NCBI RefSeq assembly: GCF_000189255.1
Contig: NZ_AEVS01000077.1
Location: forward strand, 62,001 to 126,000
Length of the DNA: 64,000 bases
Origin: Vibrio brasiliensis LMG 20546
Lineage (GTDB): Bacteria; Pseudomonadota; Gammaproteobacteria; Enterobacterales; Vibrionaceae
Direction of reading: 5' to 3'
Part shown: piece by piece, positions 33,235 to 42,128 of the stretch
How positions within the stretch are numbered: the stretch's first letter is position 1
Layout: each line of letters begins with the position of its first letter
Position numbers and translations under genes: made by a program
The notes under the pieces: model-generated
Databases searched by the model: none
Told to the model about the DNA's origin: nothing
What the model saw: only the letters and a program-made list of their open reading frames with translations

Positions 33235-34368
33235 ATGGCTAAACGTTGGCTTTTGTCTGCTGTCAGTGTGGCAATACTTGGCAGCGGTGCGTATTTCTAT
33301 TACCAATCTTCCTCTCAGCCACAAACCTTTCCAACGTTGATCGTAGAGAAAGGAACGATTGAGAAACAAGCGGTTGCAGTAGGCAGTATTGTTCCTGCTC
33401 ACTCTGTTTCAATCAAGTCTCAAATTGATGGTATCGTAGGTGAAATTTATGCCGATGTCGGTGAGAAGGTTTCACAAGGACAAGCACTGATCAAAGTGCG
33501 TCCCAATCCTACTCCTCAGGCGTTAACTGATGCTTCAACAGAATTGATGCGCAGCGAAGCCGATCTAGAATCGGAAAAACAGAAGCTCGCAAATCTAGAA
33601 AGCTTGGTTAAGCAAGAGATCATCCCAAGCAACTACGATGCCTATGTTACTGCCCGCTCAGCAGTTAAGTCGGCGCAAGCCAATGTGCTGCAGAAACGAC
33701 AAAACCTTGAGTTGATCCGTAGCGGTGAGGCGTTAATTGGCGGTTCACGATTAACATCGACTATCTATGCACCGATTGATGGCACTGTGCTTAATCGAAA
33801 AGTGGAAGTCGGGGAACCGATAATCTCCACTGAATCGAGTCAGGCAGCGACTGAAATGATGTCGTTGGCGGATATGAACAGCCTGATTTTCAAGGGCAGC
33901 GTTAGTGAACATGATGCCGCTCAGTTGTCAACTGGTATGAAGGTCTTACTGACCGTGGCTCCTTATCCTGAGGTTGAGATTGAGGGAGTTCTTACTAAGG
34001 TTGCGATCCAGTCTGAAAACCTGAATGAGACCCAGTCGAATTCGAATACCAAGAGCTTTGACAATGGTTTTGGTGTCGAAGTGGGTAAGCTTAAAATCCC
34101 GCAAGGAATTCTACTGCGTTCGGGGTTCTCTTCTACAGCGCACATTACGCTGAAAAAGTCGCAAGATGTTCTGGTGTTGCCAGAGCGAGTACTCGCGTTT
34201 GAGGGCGAAAGCCCAAGTGTTTTGGTTCCTGACAGCTCTGAGCAGGGTTTCCATCATCAGCCTGTCAAACTCGGTTTATCTGACGGTATTAATGTCGAGG
34301 TACTTGATGGCGTTGAGATTGAACAAGAGATCCTTGATAACAGCATGATGGGAGCGAACCATGGCTAA
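33235..34368 (+). CDS. Periplasmic adaptor (HlyD/MacA family)
   Basis: A 377-aa membrane-fusion protein with an N-terminal signal-anchor (residues 4-24), a split lipoyl domain (VSIKSQIDGIVGEIYADVGEKVSQGQAL and STIYAPIDGTVLNRKVEVGEPI), a long alpha-helical hairpin between them, and beta-barrel and proximal domains. First of five overlapping genes that build a MacAB-TolC-type exporter; its end overlaps the next gene by 8 bp. The substrate cannot be inferred. Confidence 0.9.
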   Translation: MAKRWLLSAVSVAILGSGAYFYYQSSSQPQTFPTLIVEKGTIEKQAVAVGSIVPAHSVSIKSQIDGIVGEIYADVGEKVSQGQALIKVRPNPTPQALTDASTELMRSEADLESEKQKLANLESLVKQEIIPSNYDAYVTARSAVKSAQANVLQKRQNLELIRSGEALIGGSRLTSTIYAPIDGTVLNRKVEVGEPIISTESSQAATEMMSLADMNSLIFKGSVSEHDAAQLSTGMKVLLTVAPYPEVEIEGVLTKVAIQSENLNETQSNSNTKSFDNGFGVEVGKLKIPQGILLRSGFSSTAHITLKKSQDVLVLPERVLAFEGESPSVLVPDSSEQGFHHQPVKLGLSDGINVEVLDGVEIEQEILDNSMMGANHG

Positions 34369-35632
34369 TCAGCAAGGTTGTAAACTGGGTGCTCTATTAC
34401 TGCTATCAACATTAAGTTTACCGAGCTACGCCATTTCTATCGAGCAGGCGTGGCAGCAAGCGAAACAGAATGACCCACGTTATGAAAAGGCCAAAATCGG
34501 TGTTCAGTTGGGAGAAGTTAATGTCGATTCAAGTCGAAGCTCGTTGTTACCTGAGTTAAGTGCGTCAGCATCGGCCAATTGGAGTGAGACATCTGACAAT
34601 ACTAATAGCTACAGTGCCAGCTTATCACTGAATATTTGGGACAGTCGCCTGTGGTCAGAACTCGATCAAGCCAAAGCAAACTACCTGAAGACCCAGCTTG
34701 AATTAACTCGGACCCACAATGAAGTGGCGGAAAATCTGCTTTCAAGTTATTTAGATGTGGCGAGTGCTCAAGGTGATTTGCAACTTGCGCAAGCCAAGCT
34801 GGATGAGGGAAGCAAGCTACTAGAGATCGTCGAGAAGCGATATCGTGCCGGAAAAGTGAAATCGATTGATGTCGAAGAGATGCGAGCGACGCAAGTTGCA
34901 GAGAAAGCTGCGATCCTGAGTGCTCAGGCAGTTCTGGAAAACAAGCGAGCAGAGTTGGCAGCGTTAATTAATGATATTCCTACCAAGGTAGATCAAGTCC
35001 GTACCGATTCATTGATCGAGCCGAGGATGCTGGTTTCATCTCAACAGCAATGGCTGACCTTAGCTAAAAATAGCAGTCCAGAGTTGTTAGTTGCTGCTCA
35101 GAACGTCAAATCGAGTGAGTATGCGAAAGATTCTGCGCGCGGAGGTTACTATCCAACGCTCAAAGGTGACCTTGGCTACAGTGACGACGATAGAGGTTCC
35201 AATGGTGACTTCAACGCGGGCATTACATTAAGCGTACCGATTGATATAAATGGTGCAACGCGTGCCAAAGTCGAGCAAGCTCAGCTTAATACCCTCGATG
35301 CCAAGCAGGACCTGCGTCAGATAGAAATTAATATCCAGAAGAGTATTGTTCAGCAATATACACTGGTTGGTATCAACTGGAATCAGGTTCTGATTGCGAA
35401 TGATTTAATTGAATCCCGAGCTAAGGTGCTGCTAAGTAAAGAAAAGCTCTACGATGCCGGCTTGCTTGAAGCATCAGATATTATTAATGCACATAATAGT
35501 TTGTTTGAGGCCAAAAACAGCTTACAGACACATTGGTATAACTATTGGCGTCAGAGAGTGAGCTTACTTCGTACCGCAGGCAAACTTGATGACGACACAA
35601 TGGCTCTGATTTCTCAGGCCTTTAACTCATGA
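34361..35632 (+). CDS. TolC-family outer-membrane channel protein
   Basis: A 423-aa outer membrane efflux protein. The signal peptide ends near LPSYA-I (residue 24). Two OEP repeats each hold the helical pattern seen in LIEPRMLVSSQQQW- and GNFNAGITLSVPIDINGATRAKV-like stretches (visible: DFNAGITLSVPIDINGATRAKV). It provides a dedicated outer-membrane exit for the exporter in the same operon. It overlaps both neighbours (8 and 4 bp), implying translational coupling. Confidence 0.9.
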   Translation: MANQQGCKLGALLLLSTLSLPSYAISIEQAWQQAKQNDPRYEKAKIGVQLGEVNVDSSRSSLLPELSASASANWSETSDNTNSYSASLSLNIWDSRLWSELDQAKANYLKTQLELTRTHNEVAENLLSSYLDVASAQGDLQLAQAKLDEGSKLLEIVEKRYRAGKVKSIDVEEMRATQVAEKAAILSAQAVLENKRAELAALINDIPTKVDQVRTDSLIEPRMLVSSQQQWLTLAKNSSPELLVAAQNVKSSEYAKDSARGGYYPTLKGDLGYSDDDRGSNGDFNAGITLSVPIDINGATRAKVEQAQLNTLDAKQDLRQIEINIQKSIVQQYTLVGINWNQVLIANDLIESRAKVLLSKEKLYDAGLLEASDIINAHNSLFEAKNSLQTHWYNYWRQRVSLLRTAGKLDDDTMALISQAFNS

Positions 35633-36843
35633 TCACATTGTTACAGCAAACATGGCAAACCCTACTGGCGCACCGGATGAAAAGTGTGCTGGCAATTATT
35701 GCAATTGCTTGGGGAGTGATCTCTGTGGTGGTGTTGATTGCACTTGGCGAAGGGTTTTACCGCCATCAAACACAGTCACTGTCGTTTATGGTGAACAACA
35801 CGCAAATTGCCATTCCCTACCGCACCAGTAAACCGTGGCAAGGTTTACCTGCGAGAAGAGAAATCGCCATTAATCAGAATCAGGTCGATGTGATTAAACA
35901 GTCAGGCTTTGTTCAGGATGCTTCAAGTGTTTACGCGAAATGGGATGCGAGTGTGACTAATGATAAAGGCCAGCACTTATCAAGCTCAGTAAGTGGCATT
36001 GATCCATCTTATTTTCCACTGATTGAGCGTCAATTGGTGCCGGGTTCTCGCAATGTATCACCGAGTGATATGACAAATCATACCCGGGTGGCGGTACTTG
36101 GTGATCAGATTGCCAAGATGGGTAACATCAGCATCGGCAATCAGGTTAAGGTCAACGGAATTCCGTTTTTGGTCATTGGTGTGATCAAAGATGAGGATGC
36201 GGGTCTCAACTTTGGCGAGAGTCGCAATGTATTTATCCCGCAGAGCACTTTCCTCGATCTATGGGATAGCAAACCATGGTTGATACTACTCAAGCCGATT
36301 GATGGTATGGAAGCTGCTGGATTCAGACAAAGTATCGTCTACTTCTTTGCCAAACAGTTGCATTTTGACCCGCTTGATAAAGAGGCGATCAACCTACCTG
36401 ACTTAAGCGAAGGCGCAGCAATGATTAACGGAATCTTTCGCGGTATTCAGATCTTTCTTGCTGCCAGTGGAGCTATGACGATGGCGGTTGGCGCACTGGG
36501 GGTTGCAAATATCATGTTCCTTTCGGTCACCGAGCGTACCAGAGAAATCGGTGTTCGACTTGCTATCGGTGCCACACCAAAGACGATATTAGGTCAGTTT
36601 CTTGTTGAAGGCTTTGCTTTGGTTGCCGCTGGGACCAGTTTGGGGTTGTTGGTGGCTTTTACTGCGGTATCACTATTAGCCAACGTGACGTTACCTGACT
36701 GGATTGGCTCTCCGGTGATCACTCCAGCTTCGATTGGTTGGTCTTTGTTGGTTACGCTAATTCTGGCTCTGCTGGCGTCTTACTTTCCGGCGAGAAGAGC
36801 GTCGCGTCTGACTCCGGTCATTGCATTGAGTGCGAGGGCGTAG
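35629..36843 (+). CDS. MacB/FtsX-type ABC transporter permease 1
   Basis: A 404-aa permease of the MacB type: one N-terminal membrane helix (about 18-41), a periplasmic MacB_PCD domain of about 230 residues, and three C-terminal membrane helices with VTERTREIGVRLAIGATPKTILGQFLVE, the coupling motif of this family. It starts with ATGA overlapping the TolC gene's stop. It lacks a fused ATPase; the ATPase is the last gene of the operon. Confidence 0.9.
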   Translation: MITLLQQTWQTLLAHRMKSVLAIIAIAWGVISVVVLIALGEGFYRHQTQSLSFMVNNTQIAIPYRTSKPWQGLPARREIAINQNQVDVIKQSGFVQDASSVYAKWDASVTNDKGQHLSSSVSGIDPSYFPLIERQLVPGSRNVSPSDMTNHTRVAVLGDQIAKMGNISIGNQVKVNGIPFLVIGVIKDEDAGLNFGESRNVFIPQSTFLDLWDSKPWLILLKPIDGMEAAGFRQSIVYFFAKQLHFDPLDKEAINLPDLSEGAAMINGIFRGIQIFLAASGAMTMAVGALGVANIMFLSVTERTREIGVRLAIGATPKTILGQFLVEGFALVAAGTSLGLLVAFTAVSLLANVTLPDWIGSPVITPASIGWSLLVTLILALLASYFPARRASRLTPVIALSARA

Positions 36844-36845
36844 TG

Positions 36846-38129
36846 ATGCTATTACCGATGAGACAAATCTTTCAGGAGATGGCGGCGGAGAAGTTGCGCT
36901 TAGGCTTAACTATCTTGGCTGTTGCGTGGGCAACGTTATGTATTGCTGCGATGTTAGCTGTGGGAGAAGGGATACGACAAGGTGTCCTGAGAACGGCGCA
37001 AAATGGCAACGGGAATCTGATTTATCTGACTGGTGGTATGGCAACGGTGGATCATGGAGCCTTCCATCAAGGCAAGTTTCTTACATTGAAGAAAGAAGAT
37101 GCTGGCGTTGTTGAAGCTTTACCTGAGGTGAAAGCGGTCGCACCGACAGCAAGGTGGAATGAGCGCATCACAGCAGGTGACCGTAGTTCTTGGATCGAGC
37201 CGTTAGCGGTCACGACTGAGTTCGCCACCATGACCAATCTGGTTCCCCTTCCCGGTGGACGGTGGCTAAATCCACTTGATCAGAAAGAGATGCGAAAAGT
37301 GGTGGTTCTAGGCTACTCACTAGCGGCGGATCTGTTTAACCCTGTCGATGATTTCAGCTGGTTTGCTGCGGTAACTCTGCAAGTTGATCCGGTTGGCGAA
37401 AAGGTCAAGATTGGTAAGGAAGAGTTTACTGTGGTCGGTGTTCTGGCTAAGAGCAGTGCTTCCATAGAACAGGGCGATCAAATCAATTACTCAAGTTTTG
37501 TACCATTCGCGACGTGGCAGCGTTTTCATACTAATGGAGATATTGGTGGAATTAATGTTGAACCTGCGTCTGGTGCTGATCGGGAGCGACTTGCTAAGAC
37601 CATTCGCCAAGTTATTGCTCGTAAACATGGCGCCAGCGTCAATGATCAACAAATTGTTCAGGTTGCGGATAACTTCTTACAGCAAAAAAGTATGCAGCAG
37701 TTTCTTATTGGTCTGCAAAGCTTCCTTGGCATTATTGGCCTAGTCACCCTCGCAGTTGCGGGAGTTGGGATTGCCAATGTGATGTACGCCACCGTGAAAC
37801 GTTCGACGCGTGATATCGGTGTACGTATGGCAGTCGGAGCTACGCCAACTGCGATTCGTCTTCACTATCTGGTTCAGTCATTGATGACCATGATCATGGG
37901 TGGTGTTCTTGGTTTAGGCGTTACCTATACGCTGGTCAGCTTGATTAGCTCTATCAGTCTGGAGGGGAATGAGTTTTATGAATACCTGGGTAAACCCGTT
38001 CCAGAACTTTCCTGGGCAGTTGTGGCAATTGTGATTACAACCCTATTAATCATTGGCGTTGCGTCGGCGTGGTTACCTGCAAGTCGCGCGGCAAAAGTAA
38101 GCCCTCTGGAGGCATTGCAAAGTGAATAA
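36846..38129 (+). CDS. MacB/FtsX-type ABC transporter permease 2
   Basis: A 427-aa second permease with the same layout: N-terminal helix LGLTILAVAWATLCIAAMLAVGEG, large periplasmic domain and three C-terminal helices with VKRSTRDIGVRMAVGATPTAIRLHYLVQ. ATG 36846 follows the preceding stop by 2 bp. The longer frame from 36738 is an artefact. Two different permeases in tandem suggest a heterodimeric channel, where MacB itself is a homodimer. Confidence 0.9.
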   Translation: MLLPMRQIFQEMAAEKLRLGLTILAVAWATLCIAAMLAVGEGIRQGVLRTAQNGNGNLIYLTGGMATVDHGAFHQGKFLTLKKEDAGVVEALPEVKAVAPTARWNERITAGDRSSWIEPLAVTTEFATMTNLVPLPGGRWLNPLDQKEMRKVVVLGYSLAADLFNPVDDFSWFAAVTLQVDPVGEKVKIGKEEFTVVGVLAKSSASIEQGDQINYSSFVPFATWQRFHTNGDIGGINVEPASGADRERLAKTIRQVIARKHGASVNDQQIVQVADNFLQQKSMQQFLIGLQSFLGIIGLVTLAVAGVGIANVMYATVKRSTRDIGVRMAVGATPTAIRLHYLVQSLMTMIMGGVLGLGVTYTLVSLISSISLEGNEFYEYLGKPVPELSWAVVAIVITTLLIIGVASAWLPASRAAKVSPLEALQSE

Positions 38130-38148
38130 TGATAATTCTGGAGAGAGA

Positions 38149-38853
38149 ATGTCTGACAAGCCATTGGTTAAGCTGACCAATATTTGCAAATACTACTCGA
38201 GTGGTGAAACGCAAGTCAGAGCGTTAGATGGCATCGATTTGACAATTCATCAAGGTGAACTGTTATCTATTCTTGGACCATCTGGCTCAGGGAAATCGAC
38301 CCTGATGAATATTCTGGGTTGCTTGGATAAGCCGACCGATGGTGAGTACTATTTAGATAGCAAAAATGTCGCGCAGCTCAGTGCTGACGAGTTAGCTGCG
38401 ATCCGTAACCAAAAAATTGGATTCGTATTTCAGAGTTTTAACTTGCTTGAGTACGCCACTGCACTTGATAACGTAGCGCTGCCGTTGGTTTATTCGGGAG
38501 TCAAAGTGAAACAGCGCCGTGAGCGAGCGGCCAAATTGCTCGAGCAGGTCGGGCTTGGCGACCGACTGGATCATAAACCGAATCAGTTATCTGGTGGTCA
38601 GAAGCAGCGAGTTGCTATCGCGCGTGCGTTGGTCAATGACCCACAGATCATTTTGGCGGATGAACCAACAGGGGCTCTCGATTCGAAATCAGGAGCGGAG
38701 ATAGAAGCGCTGTTTAACCAGCTCCATGGTGAAGGGCGTACCTTGATTCTGGTCACTCACGATAATGCATTGGCACAGCGCACTAAGCGTATCATTACCA
38801 TCAAAGATGGAAAGCTGGTCTCAGATCGTTCACCAAGTTGTGATATGGCGTAA
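38149..38853 (+). CDS. ABC transporter ATP-binding protein (MacB/LolD type)
   Basis: A 234-aa ATPase that powers the two permeases. Walker A is GPSGSGKST, the signature is LSGGQKQRVAIARALVNDP, Walker B is IILADEPTGALD, and the switch histidine is in LVTHD. ATG 38149 has GGAGAGAGA upstream; GTG 38122 is an alternative that overlaps the permease gene. Completes the exporter operon. Confidence 0.92.
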   Translation: MSDKPLVKLTNICKYYSSGETQVRALDGIDLTIHQGELLSILGPSGSGKSTLMNILGCLDKPTDGEYYLDSKNVAQLSADELAAIRNQKIGFVFQSFNLLEYATALDNVALPLVYSGVKVKQRRERAAKLLEQVGLGDRLDHKPNQLSGGQKQRVAIARALVNDPQIILADEPTGALDSKSGAEIEALFNQLHGEGRTLILVTHDNALAQRTKRIITIKDGKLVSDRSPSCDMA

Positions 38854-39052
38854 CCCTTGAACCACATGGTCTGGTGCATAAAACCATGCTGCTAAGTACT
38901 CATTTCGGTCTGGCATCGGCTCGTTGGTTTTTACTGCCACGCTGTGGTGATTTATTGTAAATCAGTTCCTCATCTCCTCCTATCAAGGTCTACACTGAGT
39001 AGTGTTCGTCTGGTGTTTTTCCGGTCGATTCTGACCTTGAAGGAGGGGCAAA

Positions 39053-39841
39053 ATGGCATCGCAGAATATTCAGCATTTCTTTCATCCTGACTCTGGAACC
39101 ATCAGTTATGTGGTCGCAGATAATGACACCAAAGAGGCGATCATTATCGACCCTGTGGCAGATTATGATGTGCAGAGGGACGTGATCAGTTACGAGTCTG
39201 CACAAGAGATTATCGACCATATAAATAAGCATGAGCTGCACATTGTAGCTATCCTTGAAACACATGTTCATGCCGATCACCTCTCAGGCTCTTTCTATCT
39301 AAGTAAAACACTCAACGTGCCAATCTATGTCTCTGAAGGTGTCAAAGAAGTTTATTCGCAATGGAAAGATGAACTCTGTCTGAGTGAGCTATACCATTTT
39401 GAACACTTCCTGCTTGAGAATGAACATATGGATTTCGGTCATTCTCATTTGGAGGTCATCAGTACCCCCGGACATACACCTTCCGATCTCACGTTTAAAA
39501 TTGGCGATGCGTTATTCGTTGGCGATTCGCTGTTTTATCATGGTACCGGGCGAGCAGATTTTCCCGGAGGCAGTGCGGAGAAAATGTTTGAATCGATTCG
39601 TAAGTTGTACGAACTCAAAGATAGCACTGAGGTCTACTTGTGCCATAACTATCCGGAAAGCGAAGAGAAACTGGTTTATAAGACCACTATTGGTGAAGAG
39701 AAGCACGACAACGTGTTTGTTGATGAAGAAACAACACAAACTCAGTTTGTCGAAAAGCGTGAAGGGCGAGACCATCAGCTACCTCCGCCTAAATTGATCA
39801 AACCCGCGCTGGAGTACAACCTTACCGCTCACCATAGTTAG
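39053..39841 (+). CDS. Metallo-beta-lactamase-fold hydrolase, ETHE1/Blh-like
   Basis: A 262-aa MBL-fold enzyme. Metal-binding His71, His73, Asp75 and His76 lie in ETHVHADH, with further ligands in TPGHTPSD, GDSLF and CHNYP. GTGRADFPGGSAEKMFESI is the signature of the persulfide dioxygenase / Blh-type group and not of glyoxalase II proper. The C-terminal tail continues past the core as in Blh proteins. It may detoxify persulfides, which would interest a cell releasing sulfite or sulfide, but it is 19 kb from that locus and has its own AAGGAGG-type start signal. Confidence 0.82.
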   Translation: MASQNIQHFFHPDSGTISYVVADNDTKEAIIIDPVADYDVQRDVISYESAQEIIDHINKHELHIVAILETHVHADHLSGSFYLSKTLNVPIYVSEGVKEVYSQWKDELCLSELYHFEHFLLENEHMDFGHSHLEVISTPGHTPSDLTFKIGDALFVGDSLFYHGTGRADFPGGSAEKMFESIRKLYELKDSTEVYLCHNYPESEEKLVYKTTIGEEKHDNVFVDEETTQTQFVEKREGRDHQLPPPKLIKPALEYNLTAHHS

Positions 39842-39855
39842 TGGCAGAGATGAAG

Positions 39856-39884
39856 AAAAAGGCACCGTGAATGGTGCCTTTTTG
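39856..39884. terminator. Bidirectional terminator
   Basis: AAAAAGGCACC-gtgaat-GGTGCCTTTTT between the convergent MBL-hydrolase and ABC-F genes. Confidence 0.9.
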
Positions 39885-39890
39885 TTTGGA

Positions 39891-41666
39891 TCATAGCTGC
39901 AGATTAATATGCTCAATTTCCTCCTGCCACTGCAGTTGAAGGTTTGGCTTCTGATGCTTTGGCTTTCTTTGCTGATCTTTGGCTAACAGCGTTTCCAGCT
40001 CAATCAGACGCTCTAATAGCTGTTCCTCTCCCTGTGGGTTAGCTGAATGCTCGGCTGTTAGTTGGACAGTCTGTTCTGTGAACTGTTCGCCCGTTGTAAG
40101 GACAGACACCTTAGCATTCCCCTTAGCGCCCGTTGTAAGGACAGGCGCGTTAGTGAGTTGTTGGTAGACCTCTTCTACAGTCAGGTATTCGCTCAGTACA
40201 CCATTGTTGATCAGCCAGAAGCGGTTACAACTTTGCTCGATCAGACTACGATCATGACTGACCAGTAGAGTTGCTCCTTCAAACTGGTTAAGGGTTTCGA
40301 TTAACTCCTCTTTGCCTTCCATATCCAAATGGTTGGTTGGCTCGTCGAGAAACAGCAGGTGATAGCGAGCCAGCGTCAGGCCAACAAACAGTAGCCGAGC
40401 TCGTTCTCCGCCGCTTAATGAAGCGACCTGCTGGCCATGTCGGGAGAAGCCAAATCCAGCGCTAATCAGGGCACGCTTGCTCTGCTCGTGATTGATTGAA
40501 GCAAAGGTGCAGAGGGCCTCACTTAGGCTCTGTTGGTCGTCAAGTTGGGCCAGAGATTGATCGTAATAACCGAGTCGACAGCGGTCGTGGAAGGTGACCG
40601 CTGAGCTTAAGTCCGTTGCAACCCTTTCGTCAGTTTGAGATAGGTTATACAGAAGGTTAAGCAGGGTTGATTTACCACAACCATTGCTACCGAGCACAGC
40701 GATTCGATCGCCGCTTTTTACCCGCATCTCGGGCATAACAAACAAGCTGCGCTGACTGTCAGGTGGGTAGACAGTTAACTGTGTGACTTCTACTAAGCGA
40801 TTAGCTGGCAGGCGCTCTCCGTGCAATTGCAGGCGCCAGGGCGTGCCTTCAGTTAATTCAGTCTGTTCTTCTTCCAGTCGCTCCTTACGCGCCATCATGG
40901 TTTTCGCTTTGCGTGCCAGATCTTCGTTATCGTAGACTTTGCCCCAGATTGCTAATCGCTTGGCGCTTTTCTCGATGCGATCGATCTCTTTTTGCTCGCT
41001 ACTATGGCGTAATCGGTCTTGCTGATCTTTATCCTGCAGCGCTTGTCGGGCGCCAGAGCAAGGCTGAGCAAAGTGATGCAGCGATTGATCGCGCATTATC
41101 CAAGTCGTGTTGGTGACCGCATCAAGTAGAGTCTGGTCATGGGATACCAAGACAAATGATCCTTTCCAACGTGATAGGAACTGTTCCAGCCATAACAGTG
41201 AGGGCAGATCCAGGTGGTTGCTTGGCTCATCAAGGAGCAGTAAATCCGGTTCATTAATGATGGCTCTTGCCAGAAGTAATCGCATCTGTTGACCACCACT
41301 GCAGTTGACCACTGGCATTTGCCACTCTGATTCAGCAAAACCGAGTTCACTGAGAAGCAACTCTGCACGCCAATGTTCATCCGCTGTGAGTGTCTCAGCC
41401 AGCACTTCAAGCACGCTTTGGTTTTGTAAAGCACTTGGAATATGTTGTTCTACATAACTCATCAAACAGTGATTTGCTTTAGCGACGTGACCTTCACTGG
41501 GCTCAATCTGGCCATTAAGCAGTTTCATCAGTGAACTTTTGCCGCAGCCGTTATGACCGATAAGGCCGATCTTATCGCCGCGATTAATCGTCAGGGTGAG
41601 CTCTTTAAACAGAGCGCTAGAGGTATAAGAAAGTGTTAGGGATTGTGCAGTTAAAAAAGTACTCAT
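39891..41666 (-). CDS. ABC-F family ATPase (ribosome-associated, possible antibiotic-protection factor)
   Basis: A 591-aa protein with two fused ABC ATPase domains and no membrane segments. Domain 1: Walker A GHNGCGKSS (about 37-45), signature CSGGQQMRLLLARA, LLLLDEPSNHLD. Domain 2: GSNGCGKST, LSGGERARLLFVGL, LLFLDEPTNHLD. Between them is the charged ABC-F linker. After domain 2 comes an extension of about 90 residues containing two APVLTTG / VLTTGEQ repeats. Such proteins bind the ribosomal E site and rescue stalled or antibiotic-bound ribosomes. A leader ORF and competing RNA hairpins upstream suggest induction by ribosome stalling. The family is certain; antibiotic resistance is inferred. 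Confidence 0.9.
   Translation of the reverse strand: MSTFLTAQSLTLSYTSSALFKELTLTINRGDKIGLIGHNGCGKSSLMKLLNGQIEPSEGHVAKANHCLMSYVEQHIPSALQNQSVLEVLAETLTADEHWRAELLLSELGFAESEWQMPVVNCSGGQQMRLLLARAIINEPDLLLLDEPSNHLDLPSLLWLEQFLSRWKGSFVLVSHDQTLLDAVTNTTWIMRDQSLHHFAQPCSGARQALQDKDQQDRLRHSSEQKEIDRIEKSAKRLAIWGKVYDNEDLARKAKTMMARKERLEEEQTELTEGTPWRLQLHGERLPANRLVEVTQLTVYPPDSQRSLFVMPEMRVKSGDRIAVLGSNGCGKSTLLNLLYNLSQTDERVATDLSSAVTFHDRCRLGYYDQSLAQLDDQQSLSEALCTFASINHEQSKRALISAGFGFSRHGQQVASLSGGERARLLFVGLTLARYHLLFLDEPTNHLDMEGKEELIETLNQFEGATLLVSHDRSLIEQSCNRFWLINNGVLSEYLTVEEVYQQLTNAPVLTTGAKGNAKVSVLTTGEQFTEQTVQLTAEHSANPQGEEQLLERLIELETLLAKDQQRKPKHQKPNLQLQWQEEIEHINLQL
40089..40148. repeat. Direct repeat with GGACA motif inside the ABC-F gene
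   Basis: GCCCGTTGTAAGGACAGACAC (40089-40109, in part) and GCCCGTTGTAAGGACAGGC (40128-40146), 39 bp apart. The period is a multiple of three, so the coding frame is kept. The shared GGACAGRC core resembles the RAYT-associated repeats elsewhere in the window. Confidence 0.6.
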
Positions 41667-41672
41667 AATGTT

Positions 41673-41823
41673 CTCAAGAATTTTGGGCGCAAAAGGCCAT
41701 TGCCGTAGCTGACAATAATTCTTCGAGCTTGAGGGAAGGTACTCGGGGGACGCTTTGGGTCGAAGGGTAATTATTCGCTCAAGTCGAGATTATCGCAGCG
41801 CGAAATCTGAAACTCTTGAGCGA
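41673..41823 (-). promoter_or_regulatory. Ribosome-mediated attenuator of the ABC-F gene
   Basis: Four complementary arms on the minus-strand RNA. Arm 1 (41815-41823, within leader codons 16-19) pairs perfectly with arm 2 (41775-41783), 9 bp. Arm 2 (41778-41787) can instead pair with arm 3 (41723-41733), 10 bp with one bulge. Arm 3 (41717-41727) can pair with arm 4 (41673-41682), 10 bp with one bulge. Arm 4 covers the GAG that serves as ribosome binding site of the ABC-F gene. A ribosome stalled in the leader would mask arm 1, favour 2:3, and free the start site. Confidence 0.65.
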
Positions 41824-41870
41824 GCCTGAATACCAAAGAAACGTGGGTTGATTGAACACCACAAAGACAT
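41790..41870 (-). CDS. Leader peptide of the ABC-F gene
   Basis: A 26-codon ORF (begins M-S-L-W-C-S-I-N, contains P-R-F-F-G, ends D-F-A-L-R) with AAGGAGG 5 nt before its ATG, far stronger than the site of the ABC-F gene itself. It lies 123 bp upstream of that gene on the same strand, and its 3' third contains arm 1 of the attenuator. The frame is open further upstream to 41999, but the ribosome binding site decides this start. No homology recognised, as expected for a leader peptide. Confidence 0.65.
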   Translation of the reverse strand: MSLWCSINPRFFGIQARSRVSDFALR

Positions 41871-41929
41871 AGACTCCTCCTTAAATTTGCTGTGAAAATG
41901 TTGCCATTTTCGATTAATCCATAGCTCGC

Positions 41930-41957
41930 ATTCTAGCTTTGCCTGTCTCAATGTACA
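41930..41957 (-). promoter_or_regulatory. Possible promoter of the ABC-F leader
   Basis: TGTACA (41952-41957) and TAGAAT (41930-41935) on the minus strand, 16 bp apart, about 53 nt upstream of the leader ATG. Four of six and five of six consensus matches. Confidence 0.4.
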
Positions 41958-42128
41958 GAGCTGCTGGCTGAAAAAGTGCTCTGGTGCATTATGGGTCACA
42001 ACTTTGAGACCTTCATATTACTTTGTTGTTACGCCCTGACTCTCAGCCTCAAGTATCGATTAGGGGGAGGATTCACCATTGACCGCTGTTGATAAAATCA
42101 CCACTCATAATCAGAATAGGACTTGGTG

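Noticed and set aside
40089-40148. CRISPR array
   Set aside because: Only two repeat copies, inside a coding frame, with a period of 39 bp.
41790-41999. A 69-aa gene upstream of the ABC-F
   Set aside because: Only the last 26 codons have a ribosome binding site; the earlier part lacks one and reads as low-quality coding sequence.
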